A stretch of 64,000 nt of DNA. Source: Powellomyces hirtus (taxonomy: Eukaryota; Chytridiomycota; Chytridiomycetes; Spizellomycetales; Powellomycetaceae). A model generated the notes under the pieces. It searched no databases. It was given only the letters and a program-made list of their open reading frames with translations, and was not told the DNA's origin. Below are positions 1 through 9,442 of this stretch, piece after piece. A program made the translations under genes and the position numbers. Positions within the stretch are counted from its first letter, which is position 1, and every line of letters starts with the position of its first letter. The stretch spans positions 248,001-312,000 of the forward strand of contig JAHLKG010000018.1 in assembly GCA_025526995.1 (NCBI GenBank), written 5' to 3'.

Positions 1-61
1 ACAGACGTGCATTGCGCTCGGCGCCAGCCTTGTCAGACATGCGCTCGTGGCGGGTGGACAT
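1..61 (-). CDS. ArfGAP-like protein, N-terminal start only (partial)
   Basis: Only the first 20 codons are inside the window; the gene runs left off the edge. The reading begins MSTRHERMSDKAGAERN and stays open to base 1. A short basic start followed by an A-A-E-R-N-type helix resembles the leader just before the zinc finger of Age2/SMAP-type Arf GTPase-activating proteins. The zinc finger itself is not visible, so this is a guess from about 20 residues. It is head-to-head with MED4, with about 460 bases between the two start codons. Sequence beyond the left edge would settle it: a CxxCx16CxxC finger should appear within about 25 residues. Confidence 0.35.
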   Translation of the reverse strand, partial: MSTRHERMSDKAGAERNARL

Positions 62-522
62 GATGGGCTGATGAGAAGCGCTTAACGATGTATTGAGTGT
101 GTGAACCACCTGCCCGTCTCCAATGCAGATTCCGCCAAAAGGTCAAATCCCTTGTCAAAGCGGCGCCACGATGGACGCGAATGCCACAACCGGATCGACC
201 CAGGCCACTCAGCCTTGACCTGCTGCTATTGTACTCTTGCCTACCTATTGCAATTTGCAATTCCGTGAAGCTACATTTGCTCCATATTACAGTCTGCGAG
301 ACATATGGTGACTGCTTGAACGCTCGCAACAACGAAGGCATAGGCTGTTGTTTTCTTTCCCCGGAAGAAAATCAAGGCTTGTCGGACAAGTGGAATCGCT
401 GGGAACGATCTACGGACCCCCGTCGCGCCAGAGCGTTTTGAAGGCAACTTGACCAAGAGGGGACAAGGCTTAGGTGTCGAGGACAGCGCTCTCAGCCATC
501 GCTGGACGAAACTCCCACGAAA
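62..522. other. Divergent intergenic region between ArfGAP-like gene and MED4
   Basis: About 460 bases between two divergent start codons. Small ORFs occur on both strands (for example 97-441) but none shows a recognisable domain. It probably holds both promoters; no clear TATA box was seen. Confidence 0.5.
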
Positions 523-1646
523 ATGCCTTTGCACACCACGCGAGATGAGACTACGATGCTTGACACGTCTGAAACCATACTGGAGGCGGCCGACAGGTAC
601 ACTATCCAAACCCTATACTGTCTCTGTGCTCTCCGTTCCTGTGCGTTTGTGAAGCCTAACCCTAACCCTAAGCATATCTGGAAAAGTGTTTAATACTCTA
701 TTGTCGCGCCTTGCAGGATATTTCCGGAATACTTGACTTTGACAGAAGAGCTGTTTGGCAGTCTAAAGAGGCTCGGATCAGGCGCGCTGAAAGGCTATGG
801 GCAGGGACTAAGCAGCAGCCGACCGAGTTCGAGATCTTCCATGACCAGTATCGAAGAGCCGGCTGAGACATTACGCAAATTGGTGGCATTGGACAAGCAA
901 CTTCGGCTGTTTGTAGATCGATGTGAGTGCGAGATGCAAATGATGAACACACTGCGGCGACATTCCAGTGGCCACGCAATACTCACGCTTATCGGTCATT
1001 GACGTTGTACAAAAGTAGAAAGACATCAAAAGACCCAGCGTCAAATTGAAGATGCCCAGATGCGGGTCATAGACCAGGAGGCCGGCTTCATGGAGATGCA
1101 TCGAGTGCTGAGTGAGAAGCATTTTGAATGCGACGAGCTGGTTCACGAAGCATCACAAATGCTGGAAAAGGCGAGAGCAGCACGGAATGGTATGATTCCC
1201 GTCTGCTCCCATGGGGTGATCTTGTGAAAAGTGAACTCTGACAGCTGTTGCTATGGCAGATCCACTGGATGTTGCAGATATCACGGCGTATGCTACCCGT
1301 CTCGCAAAGTATACGATGGACTCGTATACGCCAGATCGCTTGCACGAGCCGCCAATACCGCAGGAGCAACATATGCGCATGAGCTTGCTATTCCAAGAGG
1401 GACACAGTGTAGGAGTTACCGCCAACATGGATGGACAAGGTATGAACGACGGCGCTTGTTGTCTGAGCATATAACCCTGGTTGCTGACAAAGGGTTTTCG
1501 TTGCTATCAAAGCCGAGACCGGTACACCAGACCATATTCCCCACTTCACTTTCGATGCCGATCATTCCATATCTCCGAAGAAGGACGAAGATGCTATTGT
1601 AAATCACGAAACCCTCTTGGACTTGGATTTTGAAGATTTCGACTGA
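523..1646 (+). CDS. MED4: Mediator complex subunit 4 (five exons)
   Basis: MED4 is a middle-module subunit of Mediator, which links activators to RNA polymerase II in the nucleus. Exons are 523-596, 717-922, 1016-1189, 1245-1439 and 1513-1646, and all four GT-AG junctions keep frame, giving about 260 residues, close to the family size. The N-terminal half is a charged coiled coil (LERHQKTQRQIEDAQ). The diagnostic Med4 block is in exon 4: ADPLDVADITAYATRLAK followed by P-rich sequence and QEQHMRMSLLFQ. The acidic tail ends LLDLDFEDFD, as in other MED4 proteins. The start at 523 gives a short first exon that joins in frame. Intron 1 holds a telomere-like repeat, listed separately. The family call is strong; exon 1 is inferred from splice consensus only. 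Confidence 0.88.
655..672. repeat. Interstitial telomere-like repeat (CCTAAC)n in MED4 intron 1
   Basis: Three consecutive CCTAA(C/G) units lie inside the 120-base first intron of MED4. On the other strand they read as TTAGGG-type units, the common fungal and animal telomere repeat. Three units is short but exact. Confidence 0.75.
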
Positions 1647-1867
1647 ATTAAATAACGTCGATTGTGCTTTACAAATCGGGGAAGGAAGCAACTAGCTTTC
1701 GCCAGCCCCAGGCGGGCCGGCGAGCGAGCGATAGGAACGGCTTGCGTGTACCCATGCATACAAGAACTAAATTTACACGTATGAGAATATCTGCCTAATC
1801 TACACTCGCATCATGAAAGTTTAGCTAGCACTGGCGGAAGATCACTCGGCTGCTGTCTACCGCTGCT

Positions 1868-3255
1868 CTATAGTAATTTGGTAAACGGCATCTCGGGAGT
1901 GGGTTGCAGCCAGTTGTCAGGGGCGTATTTAGCGTTCCCTTCAATGACGTGGAAAGTGTATATCCACCTGGATTTGTTACTCTGGTTTTGGCTGCTCTTG
2001 TGCAAAACGGAGCCATGGATCTGCGCGACCAATCGCATTTTGCCTTAGCACCAGGCTCAATCGGGGTTGTTTACATGATGAGCATGACTTACCAAGACCA
2101 GGGAACCGACAGGAGTTGGTTCACAAACGTATGCGTCCTCTGGTGGCTCCTTGATTCCATCCTTGAGCGTTATGAACGTTGTTCCGACATTGCCGGGCTT
2201 TCGCACAAAGCGTTTGTACACAGGAACAGCTGAAACAATCATGTCAGAAACTCAATCAAATATAAGCTGCCTCACGCTCCCCTTACTTTTGTGCGAACCA
2301 GGCACAAAGTGCATACAACCATCTGCGTATCGTTAGAAAAGAGCTGTCAGCCGCTTTTCAAGCTCGACGTCTCTGGCAACGAAAATCTCACTCGTTGGGG
2401 TGCAATCTTCCAGGGCAAACCACAATCCCATAGCGGACAGCGGTGTGGTGTACAGAAAGGTGGAATCCTGATGCGGCGGAACTCTTCCTCCGATTTCGGG
2501 TTGCTTGAATATCACCATACCTATGATACACACTTTGAGTTTCATGGGACACCAAATACGGCGACAACAACCTAGCCTACTTTGAAGTATACGAGGATCC
2601 TCAAATCCCATGCTTTCCACCACTTGTTTGACACGAGGACGCATGGAGAATTCTTTGAATGCTGGTTCTAATTCGTGCAGCGCATGTCCAATTTTGTTGA
2701 TGGCGCAAACTTTGTCCACTTTCAGATTTTTTTCGTTATCAAACGCCCCTTCTGCACGCGTCTCTGTAGGTCAGATGGGACAAGCGCATCGCTAAACTGG
2801 GAAAGTTTGTGTACCTTCAAAGAAGAAGCGCACTTTATCTCCGCTATTCAGGAAATAATCGTCTCCGACGTGATCGACCTGAAGCACGGGCGTGCAGTGA
2901 GTGATGGATGTGACGTTACCACAGCGAGGCAACAGCTTACCTCCTCGCCTGTCGAGAACTTTGTCTTTGGGTGACTTTCCAGGTCTTTCGAGTTGCAGTT
3001 AATGAATGAGTTGAGTGTTCAAGGTCTCAAGAATTTCTTCCAGATATATACCAAAGCCTTCCAGCAATTCCCTCGCTCGGGTGCGGAGGGTTTGAGCATC
3101 TTCGAGGGTGAAGAAATCACGGAGGACGAGGTAGCCATCCTCTTCAAACTAAGAAGCTGTGTTACTCTTGATTTGGAAGGCCAGCAACTTTTCCAGACAC
3201 CCGCACTTGCCTTGCGCTTTTGTTCAGGTGTGAGTCCAGTAGCTGTGACTGTCAT
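1868..3255 (-). CDS. PHYHD1: Phytanoyl-CoA dioxygenase domain protein 1-like (PHYHD1)
   Basis: A predicted Fe(II)/2-oxoglutarate-dependent dioxygenase of the PhyH family, probably cytosolic; the substrate is not inferable. The protein starts MTVTATGLTPEQK at 3255 and continues through several short exons (first 3211-3255, then 3052-3148, then 2941-2984). The splices restore family blocks: FEEDGYLVLRDFF, DLESHPKTKFST, INKIGHALHELEP, FKQPEIGG, then the iron-binding HQD in PPHQDSTFLY and GLWFALEDCTP. The last exon gives IHGSVLHKSS (distal His) and KSRWIYTFHVIEG (2-oxoglutarate-binding Arg), ending at TAG 1868-1870. All metal and cosubstrate residues look present. Intron 1 begins GCAAGT, a GC-AG intron. 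An in-frame upstream ATG at 3333 exists, but homology starts just after 3255. Confidence 0.85.
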
Positions 3256-3903
3256 TTTGAGGAATTGTTTACACCAGTGTGGAGTTTGGAGCAACGCGCG
3301 ACCCAAATGTCGGTACGCGGGAAAGAGAAGCACCCCATGTCCATCATCTCTCGTGCGTGTCTGCGCTTAATCATCGGTCCACGTGTGGCGCAACTCAATG
3401 TCAACGAGATTAATTATTGGGGGTGATGGGACGTGTTTCAGGATGCGGCACCTGTCAGATTGATTGAGTCCCTTTGGGGAGAGGGAGGGGGGAGTACTAT
3501 CATGGCATGGGTTGGTTGGTCGCAATTAAAGGAATTGGATGGGCACTCACAACTACTTGCGTTGGCTCAGCAATTATGTAGGTATCATATGCTTTCAGCA
3601 CTTTGTTTTGCCCCTCTCTTTCCCCCTGCAGATGATGGTCATGCTAATAATCCTTGCCCGCACCGCTTCACAATTAAAGTTTAAAAGTTAAATTAAAGCC
3701 GAGCACACTGTTATTGGATGAAACGAACGGCAATAGCCCCTCGATGTAAACGCACTCTGCCGGCAAAAGGCCAGAGGACCGTCAAGGAAATCCTTATAAA
3801 AACGACCAGACTGCGTGCCCTCCAGCGTCACTAACACGCACATACTTACACAAACAAACACACACAACCGCACACACACCACACCTCACCACACCACCAA
3901 AAG
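3256..3903. other. Divergent intergenic region, PHYHD1-like / secreted protein
   Basis: About 650 bases between divergent genes. The right end holds the TATA box of the small secreted protein and a CA-rich leader (about 3835-3900). The ORF at 3433-3684 shows no domain and is probably chance. Confidence 0.5.
3795..3802 (+). promoter_or_regulatory. TATA box of small secreted protein gene
   Basis: TATAAAAA lies about 105 bases upstream of the ATG at 3904, followed by a CA-rich, probably untranslated leader. Position and sequence fit a TATA-containing, highly regulated fungal promoter. Confidence 0.55.
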
Positions 3904-4277
3904 ATGAGAAACTCAATCGCCATCCTGGTCACCATCGCCCTAGCGCTCACCCAAGCCGTTTCCGGCACACCCGTCCCAAAGGACGACGACGACTCGGACA
4001 ACCGTGCCAGAAACTTGCCCCAGGCTCAAAACTGCCAGCGGAATTTGGTTGCACGATTGGGATGTGTGAAAGATAGCTGGAGTGCACAAAACGGAGGTTG
4101 TTTTGAGACGGAATGTGGCGATTTCATTAGGTTTGTAGTCTGGTCTCTCTCCCTCTTTCTTTCTCTCTCTCTTGGGTGTACGAATTTTATCCTGGGCTTA
4201 CATCCAATCCCTTTCTCTTCTCGCATAGTGGCGCTGAATGCGCGGCTTGCACTGGGTTACCCATATTGGACGATTAG
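3904..4277 (+). CDS. Small secreted Cys-containing protein (91 aa)
   Basis: Two exons, 3904-4130 and 4229-4277, joined by a GT-AG intron with a long T/C tract; AG plus T makes an in-frame Ser codon. The product is about 91 residues. It starts MRNSIAILVTIALALT and a cleavable signal peptide likely ends near SGTP, followed by an acidic DDDDSD stretch and a mature domain of about 60 residues with seven cysteines (C-x-R-N, LGC, GGC, TEC, AEC, AAC). It ends GLPILDD. Size, signal peptide and cysteines fit a secreted structural or effector-like protein, but no family is recognised. The TATA box and CA-rich leader suggest strong regulated expression. Likely A/T-rich 3' signals (aataaaaaa) lie near 4405-4415. 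Confidence 0.7.
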
Positions 4278-5102
4278 ATGCACGCATTGTTGACGATCGC
4301 ATCCCCCCTCCCCCAGATGCCGGCTTCTGTAAAAACATTGTTGTTGTACATATGTATATATCAAGCGGAGGAGTCATTTAGTTTCTTGATTATAGTTGCG
4401 TATCAAATAAAAAAGTGACTTGGAATTTCGTAGTTTGAATGAGTCATCAGACGCGAACGCGACGCGTACAGGTCACCGCTGCTCGTCATGTTTTCAGGCC
4501 ATGCAGTCAGTCAGAATGTAACAAGGAGATTCTAGTCAATGCAGAGCTCAATATCGTTTGCCTATAGTAGCGCTTCCCTCGTTTGGGGCGAGCGAGAATT
4601 CGGTTGCAAGTACACTGTAATTGGGAATCTCCTTGCGCAATGTCCTCCCGAGAAAGCTCCAACTGTTTTCATGTTCGTCTGTCTATGTATCTTCGCCGCA
4701 GTATCTTTGCACCTCAAGATATATTCCACCCACTCCACATCGACTTGAGTGACACAGAGGCAATGGTTTGCTATTCCACCGTCTAATGTTGGGCCCATAG
4801 ACTGGGCTAGGCGGCTGTCGCATGGGATGCAGCGTTCTGTCGCAATATTTGATATCCTCGGCGCTGCTCAAAATGCATGCAGGTTCTTGGTTCAACAATC
4901 AAAGGTAACATTAATTAGCTCCGCATCAATGGCTATAACTGCATGCAAGAACTGGCAACCCTTTGAAAACTAGGCCCGGCCACATCGAAAGGGCAAACAT
5001 TCCTACAACACGAAAAACTCCTCCACGGGCATCTACTTTTGCATATTTCACTTATCATCTTATTCATTTTTCTGCAAACAACGGAAGATGGCGCTGCTAT
5101 AG
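4278..5102. other. Intergenic, no gene recognised
   Basis: About 825 bases between the secreted protein 3' end and the beta-galactosidase 3' end (convergent). It contains probable polyadenylation A/T stretches near 4400. Short ORFs on both strands show no domains. Confidence 0.5.
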
Positions 5103-8100
5103 CTAATACACTGCCTTCTCCAAGCGGTCCTTTAACTCCTCGTACGCCGGAGCTTTCACATTTTCGATACTCACACCGCCCCTGACAGCAAAGACTTTGG
5201 TCAACACCACCTTCTCGATTCCGTTTCCGACCCCACCCGAGCTCGTGACCGCCAGCGCAATTGTATTCTGTCCCGCAGTCAAGATCCCGTTCGGCAGCAC
5301 AAACGATTTCTGCGGTCCTACGTTTGCGACGTACTGGCCGACATGCCACCCATTGACGAAAATCAACGCGCGGTAGTTGGCGGTTGATTGTGGAGCGGCC
5401 TCGTCACCAATCGTAAGCGCGAGGGACACGTCGTGGTTGGGCGGTGGAGAGAAAGTAAAGAGCGTGCGGTACCAGCTGGTTCCGGGAGCCGCGGTACGGG
5501 CGGGAACTGATTGACGTGGCCATGCGACATCAGGAAACCCGGGGAGGTGCCACCCGACGCGTTCGCCGTAGAGTCCACCGGCGTTGTTGGCGCCCCGGGC
5601 GAGATCAACTACCGTTTCGCTTCCAAGGTTGCCCTGGATTTTCCAGGTGATGGCGGAAGGTGCCACACCGGGGATGGTGACGCCAATGAGTCCGCGCCCT
5701 TCTTTGTGCGCATCGTTCACAGCTCCGTCTTGGTTATGGCCGTTGTTGCGGACCATGATGCTCACGACATGGCGACCGGGCGTCAAGTTTGTGATTGCGA
5801 ACGATGCCGTGTCGGTTGTCGGTGGGCTAGGAACACCCGTGGAAATAACATGTTGGCCTACAAACGTTCCATCAATCCACAGTTGGAGTAGCCCTGCACC
5901 TCCGCCTCCAAACGTGGCACTAAGAGTCGACCCCGGAGCAGATGACCCGGTTGTGAAGGTGCCGCGGTACCACACATCGCCCTGATGGAAACCGTAGTCG
6001 TCGGCCGTGAGGACGGGTGCGCCTGCGGGGGGTTTGGTTTGGCTCCTGGTGGTTTTCTTGTCAGCAAGCAGCCATGTGGAGTCGTCGAAGGTTGGGTTGG
6101 ATTCCAAGCCTCCCTTCACGGCTCTCCACACTGCTTTGCTCAAATCGGGCACCGCAACGTCGGCCGGACCGGGCAGTTGTGTGGTCGCAACAATACTCCC
6201 GCTCCCTGATGTTTTTGTCGCCATCGCGGCGCCGTTCCACGTCACACTCGTCACCGCAACCGGGGCCCACAGTTCCAAGTCGGCGGGCGCGGTCGTGTCC
6301 CCCGTGAGAGCCAGAACACCACCCTCTCCAGCATTACCAAATGTCGCAGTCCGCACGAGCGCGGGGCCGCGGACAATCACAGGCCCGTTGTTGGATTCCA
6401 CCCGCCAGAGAGTTGCCGCGGCAGTGTTGTCACTGACAATCACTGTGGTCGACCCGCGTTGGCCTCCCCCACGCGAGATACGCAGAACGTGCACGCCCTT
6501 GTGGACGTAGTTGAGCCACAAGTCTCCCTTGCTTGCATCGTAGTTTGTGCGAGCGAGGCCAGTCACCACCGTCACTGTGGGCGGGGTCGTTGACCCCGGC
6601 GTGAATCGAAAGACTGTCTCGCCGTCCTCCCCATCGCGTCCATGCAATACGAGCACATTGTTGTTGTTGGTGTTGTCGTTGCTCGTGTACGTCATGATCT
6701 CCGAAGTCGAGTAGACCAGGCGCAGGTTAGCGAGGTTGTAACCGGCAACGATCCATTTCGCGTCCTGCCCATTAATTCCCAACAACCCTTCCTGCGGCAC
6801 CGTATACCTCCCGTCCGCGGTCTCAATCCCAAACTTGAACGTCTCCTTCGTGGTCCTGCTTGAGTCGGCATGGATCGCAAAATAGAAATGCATGCTCGGG
6901 TCCTCCACGTTCACATTATGGTATATCCTCACATTAGCATTCGTCGGCTGCACAGCGACCCCCTTCACAATGCGGCCAACTTCAGATACACTCTGCATAA
7001 ACAGACCCAACAATTTGTTGGCGACACCTTTTTCTCTCACGATCCTCCCTTCACTGATTGCAGCGCCGTAGTCGTAACTCGTGTACACGACAGGCGCCGC
7101 CAACCAGCCCCAATTTGTACCGCCAAACGTCATATATATGCTCTGCATCGTAATACTATTCGCGAGATTCGTTCCCAAAAAGACTCGTACGTGACCGGGG
7201 CCTTGCCGACGCGACGTGCATTCATACGTGCCTTTCGACCCGTAGAAATCGAAAAACCCCCCTCCAAATTCAGGTATAAACCCAGGCGTGCGAGGCGACG
7301 CAGAAGACCCGCCCGTCGCTCCGCCCGGCCCGTAAATCCCCCAATCAGGGGCGACATTCAATCTCCCGACGGTCGCGTCCGCGCGACACCCACCGCCGGG
7401 GTATCCGTCAAACCCGTACAAATCAACCGGCCCTTCCACGGTGCCCGCGACACCTGCGTTAGGGGGAACCCAGTATCCGTTGCGTTTCTTGTCGTTGTGG
7501 AAAAAGGGCACGGTTATTCCGTCGGAGGAGGCTTTGCGCCGGAGGTGGGACATGTACTTTTGGTACCCTGCCGAGACGGCGGCGAGCTCGTTTTCGAGTT
7601 GATAGAGAATGACGCTGCCAGTGCCGGACGTGTATTGATGCGCCGCGATGATGCGGTTGATTTGCGTGAGCCACTCATCGCATGCGGAGAGGTAGTCGGA
7701 GGCGTCGGTGCGGGCTAGAAGGATACACATGACGGAAAAAAAAAGGAAAGGAAAACAAAAGAAAAAGAGGAATATCGAGCGTCAATCATCACTCCACGAC
7801 GCAAACAAGCATCGCTTAAAGGAGATCCCAATTTGGCCATCAACACCTACCTCTTCCCGCCTGATTAATCAACCACCCCGGGAACCCTCCTCTCGTCACC
7901 TCCGCATTGATATACGGTCCGGGCCGGGCGATCACATACAATCCGACCTCGCTCGCCATTTTCAAGACCTTGCCCACATCTCTCACACCCTCAAAATCAT
8001 ACACTCCGGGTCTGGGGGAATGGTACGCCCAGTTGAAATAAATCGTGACGGCATTGTATCCGTTTGCTTTCATTTTATGCAGGATGTCGAGCCAAAGAGA

Positions 8101-8310
8101 GGGGGAGGGGAGGCGAAAGGGGTGGAATTCGCCGGCGAGGAGCACTGTCGGGCGGTTGTTGAGGACGAGTGTGTGGGAGTCCCATGTGATTGTGTTGCCG
8201 GGGGCGAGAGAAGGGATGTTGGTGAGGTTGGTGGTGGTTGGCAACGCGGAGGTGAAGGCGAGGAAGGTACAGAGGACCAGGACCAGCCTGGACAAGTGAA
8301 ACGCGACCAT
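5103..8310 (-). CDS. Secreted beta-galactosidase, glycoside hydrolase family 35
   Basis: Releases terminal beta-galactose from glycans or plant polysaccharides outside the cell. Two exons (8310-7851 and 7714-5103) encode about 1023 residues, the usual size of fungal lacA-type GH35 enzymes. The start at 8310 gives a signal peptide (MVAFHLSRLVLVLCTFLAF); the upstream in-frame ATG at 8352 would bury it. GH35 signatures appear in order: LAGEFHPFRLP, YFNWAYHSP, ARPGPYINAEVTRGGFPGWL, acid/base Glu in LYQLENELAA, nucleophile Glu in GFIPEFGGGFFDFYGS, then MTFGGTNWG and YTSYDYGAAISE. The C-terminal two thirds carry the jelly-roll domains of the fungal enzymes (YRGTFTTG, WYRTLFTF). The junction after AGR is in phase. 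A large antisense ORF (6870-7718) is a shadow of this gene. Confidence 0.93.
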
Positions 8311-8423
8311 TTTGAGTCGAGTTCCCGGCGCTGATGGGGGGAGAAGAAGCAATACGATCGCGGTTTGCGAACTAAGATATTCTTTGCGGGGTTGGGGCGA
8401 AGGGGAAATGCCGGACTTGTCTA

Positions 8424-8433
8424 GTCTTATATC
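8424..8433 (-). promoter_or_regulatory. Possible TATA box of beta-galactosidase gene
   Basis: On the minus strand the sequence reads GATATAAGAC, about 115 bases upstream of the chosen ATG at 8310. Spacing fits a fungal TATA element; there is no other support. Confidence 0.35.
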
Positions 8434-9442
8434 CCATTGATATTTGGCCCTCCCCTCCGCAGGCGTGCCTGTGGCGAGGATGGTGCGAAGGGAGATTGTG
8501 GGGAAACAGCTCTCTCATCTCCACCCCCTTTCATATTGTACACAGCGTATTGTAAACCAAAAACGACAGAAGAGGTCCCGCGATCAAGTGCGCACGCATT
8601 TGACGCTTTCCAGTGCGTCGTGTCGGTCGTCAGCGTAAGCGGAAGGAGGTTAGAGCACAAAGAGGAAGCAACAATGCATCAACTGACGGCATCAGTCAAC
8701 CCCGAATTGATTGTTCAGGGAGGGGATGTGTTGGGCACGCGACGAGAGCTTAGTGTTTGAATATGGGTTCCCGAGTAGAGAATGACGTTGATCCCTAGCT
8801 ACGGTGGTCGGGCAAAAGAAAAAGGGGCTGTTCAAGGTTCATCACAAGCGTCGTACTCTGGTGAGTAAAGTATGCAGTAGTGCCATTCTCTGTCAGTTTT
8901 GTGTGTGATCCGAGCTCTCGGGAACGCGTTCTTCCTTGCCACGCGACAGGTCAAAGCACAAAAACCAGTCGTCTCCATGCTTCACTCAAGTTCACTCGTG
9001 AGTCGTGAGGGCGTGGAACGCATGGAATGACGAACCCCTGGTGTCCTGCCTCCTCACGCGAGTAGCACAAGAATGAGTACTTCGCAGTAGTTGGAAAATA
9101 AACATTTCCTCAGAAGAGGCTACGAGGATGATGAGACTCGTGGAGGCTTCGTACTTGGATGCCGCGTGTATCCCGAACTATATTCAGAAGATTGAACGAG
9201 AGGGGAGGAGGAGAACATAATTGCACAGCGACGAAATAGGGAAAATGATTTCGGAAAAGAACGATACCACGACGCCAAAAAAAAAAATCAACATAAGGAA
9301 GCAGTAGTATCAAAATAAAGCCTAGCGTAATTTATGTACATTATCAAAATCCTTGATAAAAAAAATCACAAATACATGTCGTCTTGACCACAAATGAGAG
9401 TGGAGAAGATCCGGAATTCCCAAGTCCCGTCTCTCTTGATCT
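8434..9442. other. Intergenic, beta-galactosidase promoter side and GCP4 3' side
   Basis: About 1 kb between the GH35 5' end and the last GCP4 coding exon. No ORF with a recognisable domain was found. It should hold the GH35 promoter and the GCP4 3' UTR; A-rich runs near 9275 and 9355 may be polyadenylation signals. Confidence 0.45.

Noticed and set aside
3433..3684. 83-codon ORF upstream of the secreted protein
   Set aside because: No domain and it overlaps the likely promoter region.
6870..7718. 282-codon ORF on the plus strand
   Set aside because: Entirely antisense to the GH35 gene, with no domain; it is a product of GC-rich codon bias.
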